Assembly (NCBI GenBank): GCA_904501755.1 | Contig: CAJGBV010000003.1 | Coordinates: forward strand, 44,254-108,253 | Length of the DNA stretch: 64,000 bases | Source: Clostridiaceae bacterium | GTDB taxonomy: Bacteria; Bacillota; Clostridia; Oscillospirales; Acutalibacteraceae | Reading direction: 5' to 3' | Shown: piece by piece, positions 33,977-42,322 of the stretch | How positions within the stretch are numbered: position 1 is the first letter of the stretch | Layout: every line of letters begins with the position of its first letter | Translations under genes and position numbers: made by a program | The notes under the pieces: model-generated | What the model saw: the letters and a program-made list of their open reading frames with translations, nothing else | Databases searched by the model: none | Told to the model about the DNA's origin: nothing

Positions 33977-34005
33977 AGTATATGAAAACGAAGGACAAGA
34001 TATTA
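33977..34005 (-). promoter_or_regulatory. Sigma-E-like promoter of spoIIM-xerD-FAD operon
   Basis: Minus strand TAATATC (34005-33999), 14-bp spacer, CATATACT (33984-33977): 6/7 and 7/8 matches to KMATATT-N14-CATACAHT. Confidence 0.75.
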
Positions 34006-34024
34006 CAGTGAGGGAGTAAGGATA

Positions 34025-34197
34025 TTATGTAACCCAAAAGAAAGGATACGTCGAGATTCTAAACCTCATCACCGTTGGTAAATGTAATTATACACTACAT
34101 TTTGTTTTATGTCAACCGCGATTTTTAAAATAAAAAACATTATGTAAATATATTATGTAAACCGCACTATATATAGATATTTTATTTTATGTAAACC
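34025..34197 (+). repeat. Cluster of five TTATGTAAACC-like direct repeats
   Basis: TTATGTAACCC (34025), TTATGTCAACC (34107), TTATGTAAATA (34140), TTATGTAAACC (34153) and TTATGTAAACC (34187), all in one orientation. Ten of 11 bases equal the XerD-binding half of the B. subtilis dif site as I recall it (TTATGTAAACT). No complete dif with a matching left half was found. The gap 33955-34292 otherwise contains only the two promoters. Confidence 0.6.
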
Positions 34198-34226
34198 ACC
34201 ATTAGTTGATTACTGATAAAAAACGA

Positions 34227-34254
34227 TTGAAAAATTTATCCATTATGTTATAAT
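34227..34254 (+). promoter_or_regulatory. Promoter of the SDR gene
   Basis: TTGAAA (34227-34232), 16-bp spacer, TATAAT (34249-34254) with TG extended -10. Confidence 0.8.
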
Positions 34255-34292
34255 GACACTATAATAAATTATTGTGAGAGAGGTGTAGTGTT

Positions 34293-35027
34293 TTGGCTAA
34301 CACTGTGATTATAACAGGAGCTTCCGGAGGCATTGGTTCAGCCGCTTCCATTTTATTTGCTCAAAAGGGTTGGAACGTAGTTATGAATTATTTTAGGTCA
34401 AGCCAATCCGCAAAGCTGCTTGCCGCTTCCCTATCACAAAGTGGCTATAGTGTTATGCCATATTATGCCGACGTTACGGACAGAGCTGCAGTTGAGCGAA
34501 TGGTATACGACACTGAAAATAAATTCGGCAGAATCGACGCCCTTATAAATAATGCAGGAATTGCACAGCAAAAGCTATTTACAGATATTACCGACGGAGA
34601 TTTTGACAGGATGATTGATGTAAATCTTAAAGGAACCTTTTTGTGTTCTCAAGCTGTGCTCGATAATATGATTCATTACAAAAGCGGAAAAATTGTCAAT
34701 ATTTCATCTGTGTGGGGTGTTGTAGGCGGAGCTTGTGAAGTTCATTACTCAGCTTCAAAGGCTGCTGTAATCGGACTTACCAAAGCTTTAGCCAAAGAAG
34801 TAGCACCAAGCGGTATTCAGGTCAACTGCATCGCACCGGGTCTAATTGAAACCCGGATGAACAACAATATTCCCGCTGATGATTTATCAGATTTTGTAGA
34901 TGAGATACCTCTCGGTCGTATGGGTGATCCAAGCGAAGTTGCAGAGCTTATTTATTTTCTGTGTTCAGAGGGATCTGATTATATTACAGGTCAGGTTATA
35001 TCCCAGGACGGCGGTATTGCAATATAA
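34293..35027 (+). CDS. Short-chain dehydrogenase/reductase (FabG/YmfI-like)
   Basis: 244 residues, TTG start with GAGAGAGGTG upstream. Classical SDR: cofactor motif TGASGGIG at residues 8-15, NNAG near 88, catalytic Ser in NISSV, and YSASK. The NYFRS segment at the second strand suggests NADPH. Either 3-oxoacyl-ACP reductase or the EF-P 5-aminopentanone reductase (YmfI) subfamily; no fab genes lie nearby, which makes FabG less certain. Monocistronic, with its own promoter and terminator. Confidence 0.8.
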   Translation: MANTVIITGASGGIGSAASILFAQKGWNVVMNYFRSSQSAKLLAASLSQSGYSVMPYYADVTDRAAVERMVYDTENKFGRIDALINNAGIAQQKLFTDITDGDFDRMIDVNLKGTFLCSQAVLDNMIHYKSGKIVNISSVWGVVGGACEVHYSASKAAVIGLTKALAKEVAPSGIQVNCIAPGLIETRMNNNIPADDLSDFVDEIPLGRMGDPSEVAELIYFLCSEGSDYITGQVISQDGGIAI

Positions 35028-35031
35028 AATT

Positions 35032-35060
35032 AAGACGGAACTTCTGTTCCGTCTTTTTTT
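35032..35060. terminator. Bidirectional terminator between SDR gene and mutS2
   Basis: AAGACGGAAC (35032-35041), TTCT, GTTCCGTCTT (35046-35055), then T run. Confidence 0.9.
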
Positions 35061-37443
35061 ACTGTTTAAGAGTGGCTATAGTAACGCCATTCTCCCCTTC
35101 TCCAAAGGTTCCGACTCTGAAACCATCAATATTCTTATGTTTACGAAGATAGGAATGCACAGCGTTTCTTAATACACCTGTACCTTTGCCGTGAATAATT
35201 CTTACTGTTTCCAGTCCACTCAGTACCGCTTCGTCAATAAATTTATCAATAATTAAAATGCCTTCATCAGTTGCAGTACCTCTGATATCTATTTCGCCTG
35301 AAGTATTTCGGGTGGCACGTGACTGAATTCCCGTAACATTTCTTATTTTAGGAACTTTTTCTTTATTATCAGCACACAGTTTTATATCAGATAAATCAAC
35401 CCAAATATTAAGATTACCCGATGCTACATATACTTTCTTGTTTTTATTGTCAATTTTAAGTACAGAGCCCTTTCTACTGAAGGAGGAAATATTAACACTA
35501 TCTCCTATTAAAAGTTCTCTGGGTAAAACATAGTTTTCTTCTTTCTTATCAACAGGGTCGGCAATATTTTCAATTGAAGAAACACCGTCTTTTGCTGCTT
35601 TTTTTGCCTGAGCGATAATTTCGGCTGAGTTTTCTGCATTTAGTTTTTTACGCATATCCTCCATACTGTTAAGGAGTAAATCAGACTGATAACGAGCCTT
35701 TTCAAGAACACGGGCAGCCTCTTCCCTGCTCCTATTTATAATCATTTCCTTTTTCTTTTCGATTTCCGCAAGGTGGGAATCGATTTTTTGTTTTTCCTGA
35801 GAAATAGCAAGGCGTAGCCGTGAAGCCTCCTCACGCTCTTTTTCTGCAGTTTTTCGAGCTTCTTCCAGTGCTGCTGAAATTCTCTCGAAACGCATATCAT
35901 CTTCGGACAGACCGAGTTTTGCTTCTTCTATTATACTAATAGGCAGACCAAGAGCCGTTGCTATATCAAAGGCATTTGATTTGCCCGGTATACCGACAAG
36001 CAATCTGTAGGTAGGCTTTAACGACCGAACATCAAATTCAAAGCAGGCGTTTTCTACACCGTGAGTATCAAGTGCATAAGCTTTTAGTTCGGGATAATGA
36101 GTTGTAGCAAGTATTTTTGCGCCATTGTTATATAGAGTGTTCAAAATGGATTTCGCGAGAGCCGCACCTTCAACAGGGTCTGTGCCACCACCAAGCTCAT
36201 CAAGTAATATAAGCGAAGAGCTGTCTGATTTCTCAATTATGTTAATGATATTTACCATATGAGAAGAAAATGTAGACAAGGATTGTTCAATACTCTGTTC
36301 GTCACCTATATCTACGAGAATTTTTTCAAAAACAGATACACTACTGTTATCATCAACGGGTATCATCATTCCGCACATTGTCATTAAGGTGAGTAAACCT
36401 ACAGTTTTCAGAGTTACTGTCTTACCGCCTGTGTTCGGTCCCGTAACAATTAGACAGTTATAATCAATACCAAGAGAAATAGTAACGGGAACAATATTAT
36501 TTTTATCAATAAGCGGATGTCGTGCATTTTTTAAATATATTTTCCCCTCACTATTAAGGTTAGGTACAGAAGCTTTCATTTTATAAGCAAGACTTGCCTT
36601 TGCAAAAACAAGATTAAGGTATACAAGACTTTTGTATGAGGAAATAATTGTGTTGGAAAAATCTGCAACCTCTGAAGAAAGTTCGGCAAGAATTCTGTCT
36701 ATCTCATTCTTTTCCTTAATGGTAAGTACACGAAGTTCGTTATTAAGCTCCACTATTGCCATCGGCTCTATAAAAAGAGTGGAACCTGTTGCAGAGGTGT
36801 CGTGAACAAGACCCGGTATATCTGTTCTGTGCTCAGCCTTTACAGGAACAACGTATCTTCCATCGCGCTGAGTAACAATACCTTCCTGTAAAAATTTATT
36901 TGTTAAGTTATCTTTTATAATTTTATCAAAACGGCTTCTTATGTTTGATGAAATAGATTTTATTTTACGTCTGATTTCTGATAAAGTTTTTGAGGCATTA
37001 TCGTTTATCTCATCTTCACTTTTAATTATAAAATTGATTTTATCCTCAAAATATCTGTTTGGAAATAAAACATTAAAATAATCATCAAGTTTAAAAGAAG
37101 TGTTAGCATCACAGTTATCTCGCCAAGCTTTAACACAACGGATAATTCTAAGTACCTCTGCAATTTTTAAAAAATCGTGAGAAGTTAGAACACTGCCTGC
37201 AACTGCACGGGATAAAATTGGTGCGATATTCTCAATTCTTCCAAAGGACGGAGCGGCATATTTGGCTGTAAAAACATATGCTTCTTCGGTTTCTTGCAGT
37301 AGACCTTTTACATTATCGAGAGTGTATTCAGGCTTTAATGATAATGCAAGAGTGCGGGAGTCCTCGATGGTCGCCTCCTTTGACAATAACTCAAGAATTT
37401 TATCAAGCTCAAGATTTTTATAATATCTGTTATTTGAATTCAT
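35059..37443 (-). CDS. mutS2: Endonuclease MutS2 (ribosome rescue / anti-recombination)
   Basis: 794 residues. MutS-like core and ATPase with Walker A TGPNTGGKTVTLKT and Walker B LILLDELGGGTDP, a long coiled coil (about 515-640) and a C-terminal Smr domain (DIRGTATDEG ... IIHGKGTGVLRNAV) carrying the HGxG nuclease motif. No mismatch-binding domain I, as expected for MutS2. Family members suppress recombination or split collided ribosomes. ATG 37443 with AAGGAAC; 12 nt after recO. Last gene of the minus-strand operon. Confidence 0.95.
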   Translation of the reverse strand: MNSNNRYYKNLELDKILELLSKEATIEDSRTLALSLKPEYTLDNVKGLLQETEEAYVFTAKYAAPSFGRIENIAPILSRAVAGSVLTSHDFLKIAEVLRIIRCVKAWRDNCDANTSFKLDDYFNVLFPNRYFEDKINFIIKSEDEINDNASKTLSEIRRKIKSISSNIRSRFDKIIKDNLTNKFLQEGIVTQRDGRYVVPVKAEHRTDIPGLVHDTSATGSTLFIEPMAIVELNNELRVLTIKEKNEIDRILAELSSEVADFSNTIISSYKSLVYLNLVFAKASLAYKMKASVPNLNSEGKIYLKNARHPLIDKNNIVPVTISLGIDYNCLIVTGPNTGGKTVTLKTVGLLTLMTMCGMMIPVDDNSSVSVFEKILVDIGDEQSIEQSLSTFSSHMVNIINIIEKSDSSSLILLDELGGGTDPVEGAALAKSILNTLYNNGAKILATTHYPELKAYALDTHGVENACFEFDVRSLKPTYRLLVGIPGKSNAFDIATALGLPISIIEEAKLGLSEDDMRFERISAALEEARKTAEKEREEASRLRLAISQEKQKIDSHLAEIEKKKEMIINRSREEAARVLEKARYQSDLLLNSMEDMRKKLNAENSAEIIAQAKKAAKDGVSSIENIADPVDKKEENYVLPRELLIGDSVNISSFSRKGSVLKIDNKNKKVYVASGNLNIWVDLSDIKLCADNKEKVPKIRNVTGIQSRATRNTSGEIDIRGTATDEGILIIDKFIDEAVLSGLETVRIIHGKGTGVLRNAVHSYLRKHKNIDGFRVGTFGEGENGVTIATLKQ

Positions 37444-37455
37444 AAATTAAGTTCC

Positions 37456-38202
37456 TTACATAATTTGTTTTAAGAAATCAAGTGTTTTGTAATGGTGTTC
37501 GGTTTGTACTGTAATATAATTTTCAGTCAGTGTTGATAAATATTCAATCTTATCATTTGGCATATCAAAACTGTAAATCTTTTCGAATTTAGAAAAAACA
37601 ATATGACGCATCGCGCTTAAAACGGTGCGGTCGATTGGTATACAGTTTACCCCTAAAGGTTTACATTCACAGCAGTACAGTTTTCCTGACCGAACATCAA
37701 AATACATTATATCGTCTTCGTAAACGGCACAGCTATCACAGGCAACAAGAGAAGGCATATAGCCTGATAATGCTGCTAATCTCAGCTCGGTTACAGCCTT
37801 AACAAGTAATGGGTTTTTATTTGTCCTTGTGAGATAGTGAAGAGAATTAAGAAACAGTCTTAAATAATCCTCAGCATAACTTTCTATAGGTGAAATGGTA
37901 AAGGCAAGCTCACAAAAATACTGAGCTATGCTCAGAAGCGTAATGTCACTGCCTACATCAAAAAAACTATCAATTGGTGAAGCTTCAAAAATTTTATATG
38001 TATCCCCTGTTTTTACAAAAGAAAAGTTTGCATAGGAAAGAAGCGAAGAGGCTGAAAATTTCTTGCTCGAAATCTTCTTAGAGCCGGATGAAAAAGCTCT
38101 TATTATCCCGTGTTCGCGAGTAAGCAGAGTGAGAAGCTTATCATTCTCACCCACACTCATTTCTTTTACAACAAGTCCGTCGCTCGAAAGCTTTTCCTTC
38201 AT
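37456..38202 (-). CDS. recO: DNA repair protein RecO
   Basis: 248 residues from ATG 38202 (MKEKLSSDGLVVKEM), which gives the usual length before the GLV strand; an earlier ATG at 38223 abuts AAAGG with no spacing. RecO loads RecA on gapped DNA with RecR. N-terminal OB-fold, alpha-helical middle, and a C4 zinc site (CDSC ... CCEC) near residues 150-175. The 5' end overlaps yqzL by about 56 nt in another frame, so translation is probably coupled. Confidence 0.9.
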   Translation of the reverse strand: MKEKLSSDGLVVKEMSVGENDKLLTLLTREHGIIRAFSSGSKKISSKKFSASSLLSYANFSFVKTGDTYKIFEASPIDSFFDVGSDITLLSIAQYFCELAFTISPIESYAEDYLRLFLNSLHYLTRTNKNPLLVKAVTELRLAALSGYMPSLVACDSCAVYEDDIMYFDVRSGKLYCCECKPLGVNCIPIDRTVLSAMRHIVFSKFEKIYSFDMPNDKIEYLSTLTENYITVQTEHHYKTLDFLKQIM

Positions 38203-38305
38203 TTTCGTCAAGGCTTTTTCCATCCTTTAAAACACAATAATCTAAGTAATCGTCAATTTTACCACTTACAGCAAAGCTGTTCCATTTATTATCAATTTCA
38301 CTCAT
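38147..38305 (-). CDS. yqzL: YqzL-like small protein
   Basis: 52 residues, ATG 38305, GGAGG 8 nt upstream, TGA at 38147. The segment KWNSFAVSGKIDDYLDY matches the W-x-x-F-x-x-T/S-G-x-x-x-x-Y-L pattern of B. subtilis YqzL (47 aa), which sits in the same place between era and recO. Function unknown. Its C-terminal third lies over the recO start and has an unusual Cys-rich tail (TCCKRNECG). Confidence 0.7.
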   Translation of the reverse strand: MSEIDNKWNSFAVSGKIDDYLDYCVLKDGKSLDENEGKAFERRTCCKRNECG

Positions 38306-38360
38306 AAAATCATCCTCCAAAAACAGTTTGTCCTGAAGGATGAGCAATATAATCGGAATA

Positions 38361-39287
38361 TTAATCCAATCCGAAGGTATGAATAATTCCCTGACGGTTA
38401 CGCCAGTCTTCTTTAACCTTAACCCACAACTTTATCGACGCTCTGATACCATAGAATTTCTCTATCTCTATGCGTGAAAGAGTGCCAATTTTTTTTAGCA
38501 TTGAACCGTTTTTTCCAATAATAATACCTTTATGTGATTCCTTTTCACAGTAAATAGTAGCCTCTATATTCAAAATAGGCTCACCGTTAGAATTATCCTT
38601 TTCAAAAAATCTATCAAGGCATACAGCTACACCATGAGGAATTTCCTTGTCTAACTGATGAAGTATTTTTTCTCTGATAATTTCGCAAATCATCGTTTCA
38701 TCAGCCTGATCGGTAACATCATCACTTGAAAAATAATGTGGCGCATTGACGGTATATTTAAGACACTCACGAGTGAGAATATCAACACCATCCCTTGTTT
38801 TCGCACTAAGAGGAACAACCGTATCAAATGGGTAAGCATCTTTGTAAAACTGAATGATTTTAAGTATATCTTCCTTATCTTCAAGAAGATCAATTTTGTT
38901 TATAACCAGAATTGCTTTTAATTTTCTTTTTTTAAGCTCATCAATAAGAGCTATCTCAGCAGGCGGAATTTGTTCGGAATCGGATTTGAATTTAGGAGCA
39001 GCATCCACAACAAGTACAGCCGCTTCAATATCACTCATACCGCTTCCTACAGCCTTAATCATCTGCTCTCCAAGAAGATTATGAGGTTTGTGAAAACCGG
39101 GAGTATCGACAAAAACAAGCTGATTTTCCTGTACCGTATGTACACCCATAATCCGCGTTCGAGTGGTTTGAGGCTTACTTGATACAATAGCAACCTTCTG
39201 ACCTATAATGGCATTCATAAGTGATGATTTGCCAACATTCGCTCTACCCAAAATTGCAATAAAAGCAGATTTTTCTTTTTGATTCAT
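38361..39287 (-). CDS. era: GTPase Era
   Basis: 308 residues from ATG 39287, 7 nt after AGGTG; a GTG nine nt earlier abuts the ybeY stop. Era binds the 16S rRNA 3' end and aids 30S assembly. G motifs: GRANVGKSS, DTPGFH, NKIDL; C-terminal KH domain (GIIIGKNGSMLKKIG). Gene order ybeY-era-yqzL-recO is as in Bacillus. Confidence 0.96.
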   Translation of the reverse strand: MNQKEKSAFIAILGRANVGKSSLMNAIIGQKVAIVSSKPQTTRTRIMGVHTVQENQLVFVDTPGFHKPHNLLGEQMIKAVGSGMSDIEAAVLVVDAAPKFKSDSEQIPPAEIALIDELKKRKLKAILVINKIDLLEDKEDILKIIQFYKDAYPFDTVVPLSAKTRDGVDILTRECLKYTVNAPHYFSSDDVTDQADETMICEIIREKILHQLDKEIPHGVAVCLDRFFEKDNSNGEPILNIEATIYCEKESHKGIIIGKNGSMLKKIGTLSRIEIEKFYGIRASIKLWVKVKEDWRNRQGIIHTFGLD

Positions 39288-39296
39288 AATTAACAC

Positions 39297-39779
39297 CTAT
39301 TTAACTATCGCAAGACCCAGTTCGGCAAGTATTTCTTCCTGTTTTTCAAACATAACAGCTTCATCAATGCCGTGATTTTCATGGTCATATCCCAGTAGAT
39401 GAAGCATAGAATGAACCGTTAAAAATGCGATTTCACGCTGTATCGAATGACCGTAAAGCTCTGCCTGTGAAAAGGCATGTTCGGTGGAAATTATAATATC
39501 TCCAAGCTGATAAGCCTGTGTTTCAGGATTTATGTCATAAACTCCGTTTTCACCAAGAGGAAATGATAAAACATCGGTTGATGCGTCGATATTTCTGTGG
39601 AATTTATTAATTTCCCGGATCTGTGCATCATCGACAAAGGTAACATCTATTTCGGCACAACCCTCAAATTTTTCATATATGAGGGTGGCGTTACATGCTC
39701 TTCTGACTAACAAACGAATTCCTGTGGGCAATTTGTGAGCTTTTTGCTTATCATAAATATTAACCTTAATGTTTTTCAT
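39297..39779 (-). CDS. ybeY: Endoribonuclease YbeY
   Basis: 160 residues. Zinc-dependent RNase involved in 16S rRNA 3' maturation and ribosome quality control. Zinc motif HSMLHLLGYDH (H3 pattern HxxxHxxGxxH) near residue 125; DVLSFPLGE is also typical. ATG 39779 overlaps the phoH end by 14 nt. Confidence 0.95.
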   Translation of the reverse strand: MKNIKVNIYDKQKAHKLPTGIRLLVRRACNATLIYEKFEGCAEIDVTFVDDAQIREINKFHRNIDASTDVLSFPLGENGVYDINPETQAYQLGDIIISTEHAFSQAELYGHSIQREIAFLTVHSMLHLLGYDHENHGIDEAVMFEKQEEILAELGLAIVK

Positions 39780-40743
39780 TATCTTCCCTCATTTTTTCAT
39801 ATTTTTCGTAAGCATTAATAATTTTCTGCACAAGCGAGTGACGGACAATATCTCTGTCACTCAGTTTTATAATGGCAATATCATCAATGTTTTTAAGAAT
39901 TTTTATAACTTCCCTAAGACCCGATTTTTTACCATCGGGCAGATCTGTCTGTGTTATATCTCCCGTTACAATAGCTTTTGAATTAAAACCCAGTCTGGTA
40001 AGAAACATTTTCATCTGTTCACCTGTAGTGTTCTGAGCCTCGTCAAGAATTATAAAGCTATCATCAAGGGTTCTTCCACGCATATATGCGAGAGGTACCA
40101 CCTCAATATCGCCACGCTCCTGACACTTCTGAAAGCTTTCAGCACCCATCATATCAAAAAGTGCATCATATAGTGGACGAAGATATGGGTCAACCTTTTG
40201 TTGTAAATCACCCGGAAGAAATCCCAACTTCTCCCCTGCCTCTACAGCGGGACGAGTAAGTATAATTTTACTGATTTGATGGTTACGAAATGCCTTTACA
40301 GCCATTGCAACAGCAAGATAGGTTTTACCCGTGCCGGCGGGGCCGACACCGATTGTTATTGTATTATCTGCAATTGCTTTCAAGTATTTTGACTGGCCTG
40401 AGGTTTTAGGCTTAACGGGTTTACCCTTTGATGTTATACAAATACATTGGGCATCTGTGACCTCAGAAATAGATTGCTCAGCATTCTTCCTTACAAGAGT
40501 GAGTGAATAATTAAAGTTCTGGTCATTAATAGCTTCACCCTTGGAAATAAGAAAAAGTAATGTATTAATAAGCCTTTCAGCATTCATAACGTTGTTAGGC
40601 TCACCGGCAATAGATACAAAGCTACCATGCTGAGTTATCTGGACATTAAACTCCTTATTGATTTTTTTGATGTTGCTGTCAAGATCGCCGAAAAGGTTAA
40701 CTATATCCTCAACACGTTCTATATTTATAGTTCTTGTAAACAA
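39766..40743 (-). CDS. phoH: PhoH-like ATPase (PhoL family)
   Basis: 325 residues, TTG start at 40743 with AGGAG 6 nt upstream. Walker A GPAGTGKTYLAVA near residue 137, RPAVEAGEKLGFLPGD, Walker B FIILDEAQNTT, and a C-terminal SDRDIVRHSLVQKII. N-terminal KH-like region. Linked to RNA metabolism and consistently adjacent to ybeY. Confidence 0.93.
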   Translation of the reverse strand: MFTRTINIERVEDIVNLFGDLDSNIKKINKEFNVQITQHGSFVSIAGEPNNVMNAERLINTLLFLISKGEAINDQNFNYSLTLVRKNAEQSISEVTDAQCICITSKGKPVKPKTSGQSKYLKAIADNTITIGVGPAGTGKTYLAVAMAVKAFRNHQISKIILTRPAVEAGEKLGFLPGDLQQKVDPYLRPLYDALFDMMGAESFQKCQERGDIEVVPLAYMRGRTLDDSFIILDEAQNTTGEQMKMFLTRLGFNSKAIVTGDITQTDLPDGKKSGLREVIKILKNIDDIAIIKLSDRDIVRHSLVQKIINAYEKYEKMREDNEKH

Positions 40744-40817
40744 AATAACACTCCTGTGATTTTTACTATTAGCATTTTAACATATAAAACGCTTAATTTC
40801 TACACTTTTTTACAAAT

Positions 40818-41987
40818 TTAATCCAATTGATAAAAAATAGGACTAATGGCACAAATATTTGACAAATAATCAACAGTGGCAGAATAAATGTACTTATCAT
40901 TTTCTTTTGTAATTTTCTCGTTAGTTATACTTAAAATTTCATTATTATTTCTTTCGTAGATCTTATAAATTTTATCCTTAATAAGATTTTTTGCCGAGTT
41001 TATGCTTAGTTCTTCATAATAAATATTTTTACCGGTATAGCTTATTTTGGTCAGAGATACCGGTATATTTTTACCGAACATTGTTAGTTGACTGTTATAT
41101 ATATCAAGATTATACTTTCCTCTTACACTGCCGAGGAACAGAGGTATTTTGCAACCTAAAAATTCGAAAACATATCGGTTTTTGTTGTCGCCGTTCAATA
41201 TTTCGGTTTCGTTAAGAATACCGATTTCTACTTTTTCTCTTGAGGTAGTATGTGCGATAATCTTACCTTTCGCAGATGTAAAAGTCACTCCGCTTCCATA
41301 ATCAACCATTCCAGAAACTAACAATTGACCCTTTGTAACAGTATCTCCTACTTTTACTGCAACTGTACCACTTTGTACGTCAATGTGTTTTATTACACCA
41401 TCAAAAGCAGCAACTAAATTACATTCTTGAATTGTTTCTTTTTCGCCATTCACCTCGGTAACATTAACTTCAAGAACACTTCCCTGTTTATTTAGCGATG
41501 CCCAGGCTATGTCCTGTCTTTTTGCAACTATCTGTTGCTTCAGTACATCTACATCAATCATGTCCATAGAAATTCCTTCATAAACGCCTAAGCCTTCTAA
41601 TGTAGACATTATTTCTTCTTTTGGCACAGAAATATTGCCCTCAACCTTTATCATCCACATTCGTGTTGACATAAGGTTTAGTATCACAAAAAACATAACT
41701 GCACCCACTAAAATACCATATCGTTGTCTATATCTTCTTATAAGAAACGGAAGTCCTCTTTTATTGTTTATTTTAATTTTAACGCAGGTATATTTTCTCA
41801 ATTTTCTAAGTTTTTTAAAATCATCTTTAAGCACTGTTACTTCAAGAAAATTTTCTCTTCTTTTCAGCGAATAAAAACTAATTCCGTTTGCCGCAATTAC
41901 ATTTATAAGACGTTCGCAGTATTCTCCATATAGCTTTATTCTTACAGTGCCGAAAATGTACTTGTAAAAAGAACTTATCTTAATCAT
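40818..41987 (-). CDS. yqfD: Sporulation protein YqfD
   Basis: 389 residues. One membrane segment (about 87-107, GILVGAVMFFVILNLM) followed by a POTRA-like region starting MIKVEGNISVPKEEI and a biotinyl-lipoyl-like beta-barrel segment (GTVAVKVGDTVTKGQLLVSG). Family members are mother-cell sporulation proteins of unclear function. ATG 41987 begins 2 nt after the yqfC stop. Confidence 0.9.
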   Translation of the reverse strand: MIKISSFYKYIFGTVRIKLYGEYCERLINVIAANGISFYSLKRRENFLEVTVLKDDFKKLRKLRKYTCVKIKINNKRGLPFLIRRYRQRYGILVGAVMFFVILNLMSTRMWMIKVEGNISVPKEEIMSTLEGLGVYEGISMDMIDVDVLKQQIVAKRQDIAWASLNKQGSVLEVNVTEVNGEKETIQECNLVAAFDGVIKHIDVQSGTVAVKVGDTVTKGQLLVSGMVDYGSGVTFTSAKGKIIAHTTSREKVEIGILNETEILNGDNKNRYVFEFLGCKIPLFLGSVRGKYNLDIYNSQLTMFGKNIPVSLTKISYTGKNIYYEELSINSAKNLIKDKIYKIYERNNNEILSITNEKITKENDKYIYSATVDYLSNICAISPIFYQLD

Positions 41988-41989
41988 AC

Positions 41990-42247
41990 CTATGCGCCCT
42001 CAAATTCTATTGTAACAATTTTTCCGTGAATGGTTATGCACCTGTCACTCATATTTTTAATCTCAAGACCTATTCCAACAACGATTAGCGTTCCTTTTGG
42101 CATATTGATTTGTATAACATCTGCACTATATTCTTTTATTCCGTAGCATCCCTCTATAACTATTGAGTTTCGACCAAAAATTTCTATACGGCTTTCGGTT
42201 AATCTGTCATCTGACATAATGCCTCTTATATCTTCTATTTTGCTCAT
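41990..42247 (-). CDS. yqfC: Sporulation protein YqfC
   Basis: 85 residues, in the YabP/YqfC family (ELTESRIEIFG... ILIEGCYGIKEYS-like segments, here as RIEIFGRNSIVIEGCYGIKEYS). Always upstream of yqfD. ATG 42247 with GGGGA upstream and a sigma-E-like promoter at 42272-42300. Confidence 0.9.
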   Translation of the reverse strand: MSKIEDIRGIMSDDRLTESRIEIFGRNSIVIEGCYGIKEYSADVIQINMPKGTLIVVGIGLEIKNMSDRCITIHGKIVTIEFEGA

Positions 42248-42271
42248 TGTAATCCCCTTTTCTTTTTAATA

Positions 42272-42300
42272 ATTCTATGAAAATTTTTATGGTATAATTC
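42272..42300 (-). promoter_or_regulatory. Sigma-E-like promoter of yqfC-yqfD
   Basis: Minus strand GAATTAT (42300-42294), 14-bp spacer, CATAGAAT (42279-42272): 5/7 and 7/8 matches to the sigma-E consensus. Confidence 0.55.
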
Positions 42301-42307
42301 ATATAAT
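42279..42307 (+). promoter_or_regulatory. Sigma-E-like promoter of the ylbJ-like gene
   Basis: GAAAATT (42279-42285), 14-bp spacer, CATATAAT (42300-42307): 6/7 and 7/8 matches. It overlaps the divergent yqfC promoter almost completely. Confidence 0.6.
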
Positions 42308-42322
42308 TACTTGGTGATTATA

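Noticed and set aside
34136..34197. A complete dif site of 28 bp
   Set aside because: The right half matches, but the left 11 bases (before 34147 and before 34181) share only a few positions with known XerC halves, so only half-sites are claimed.
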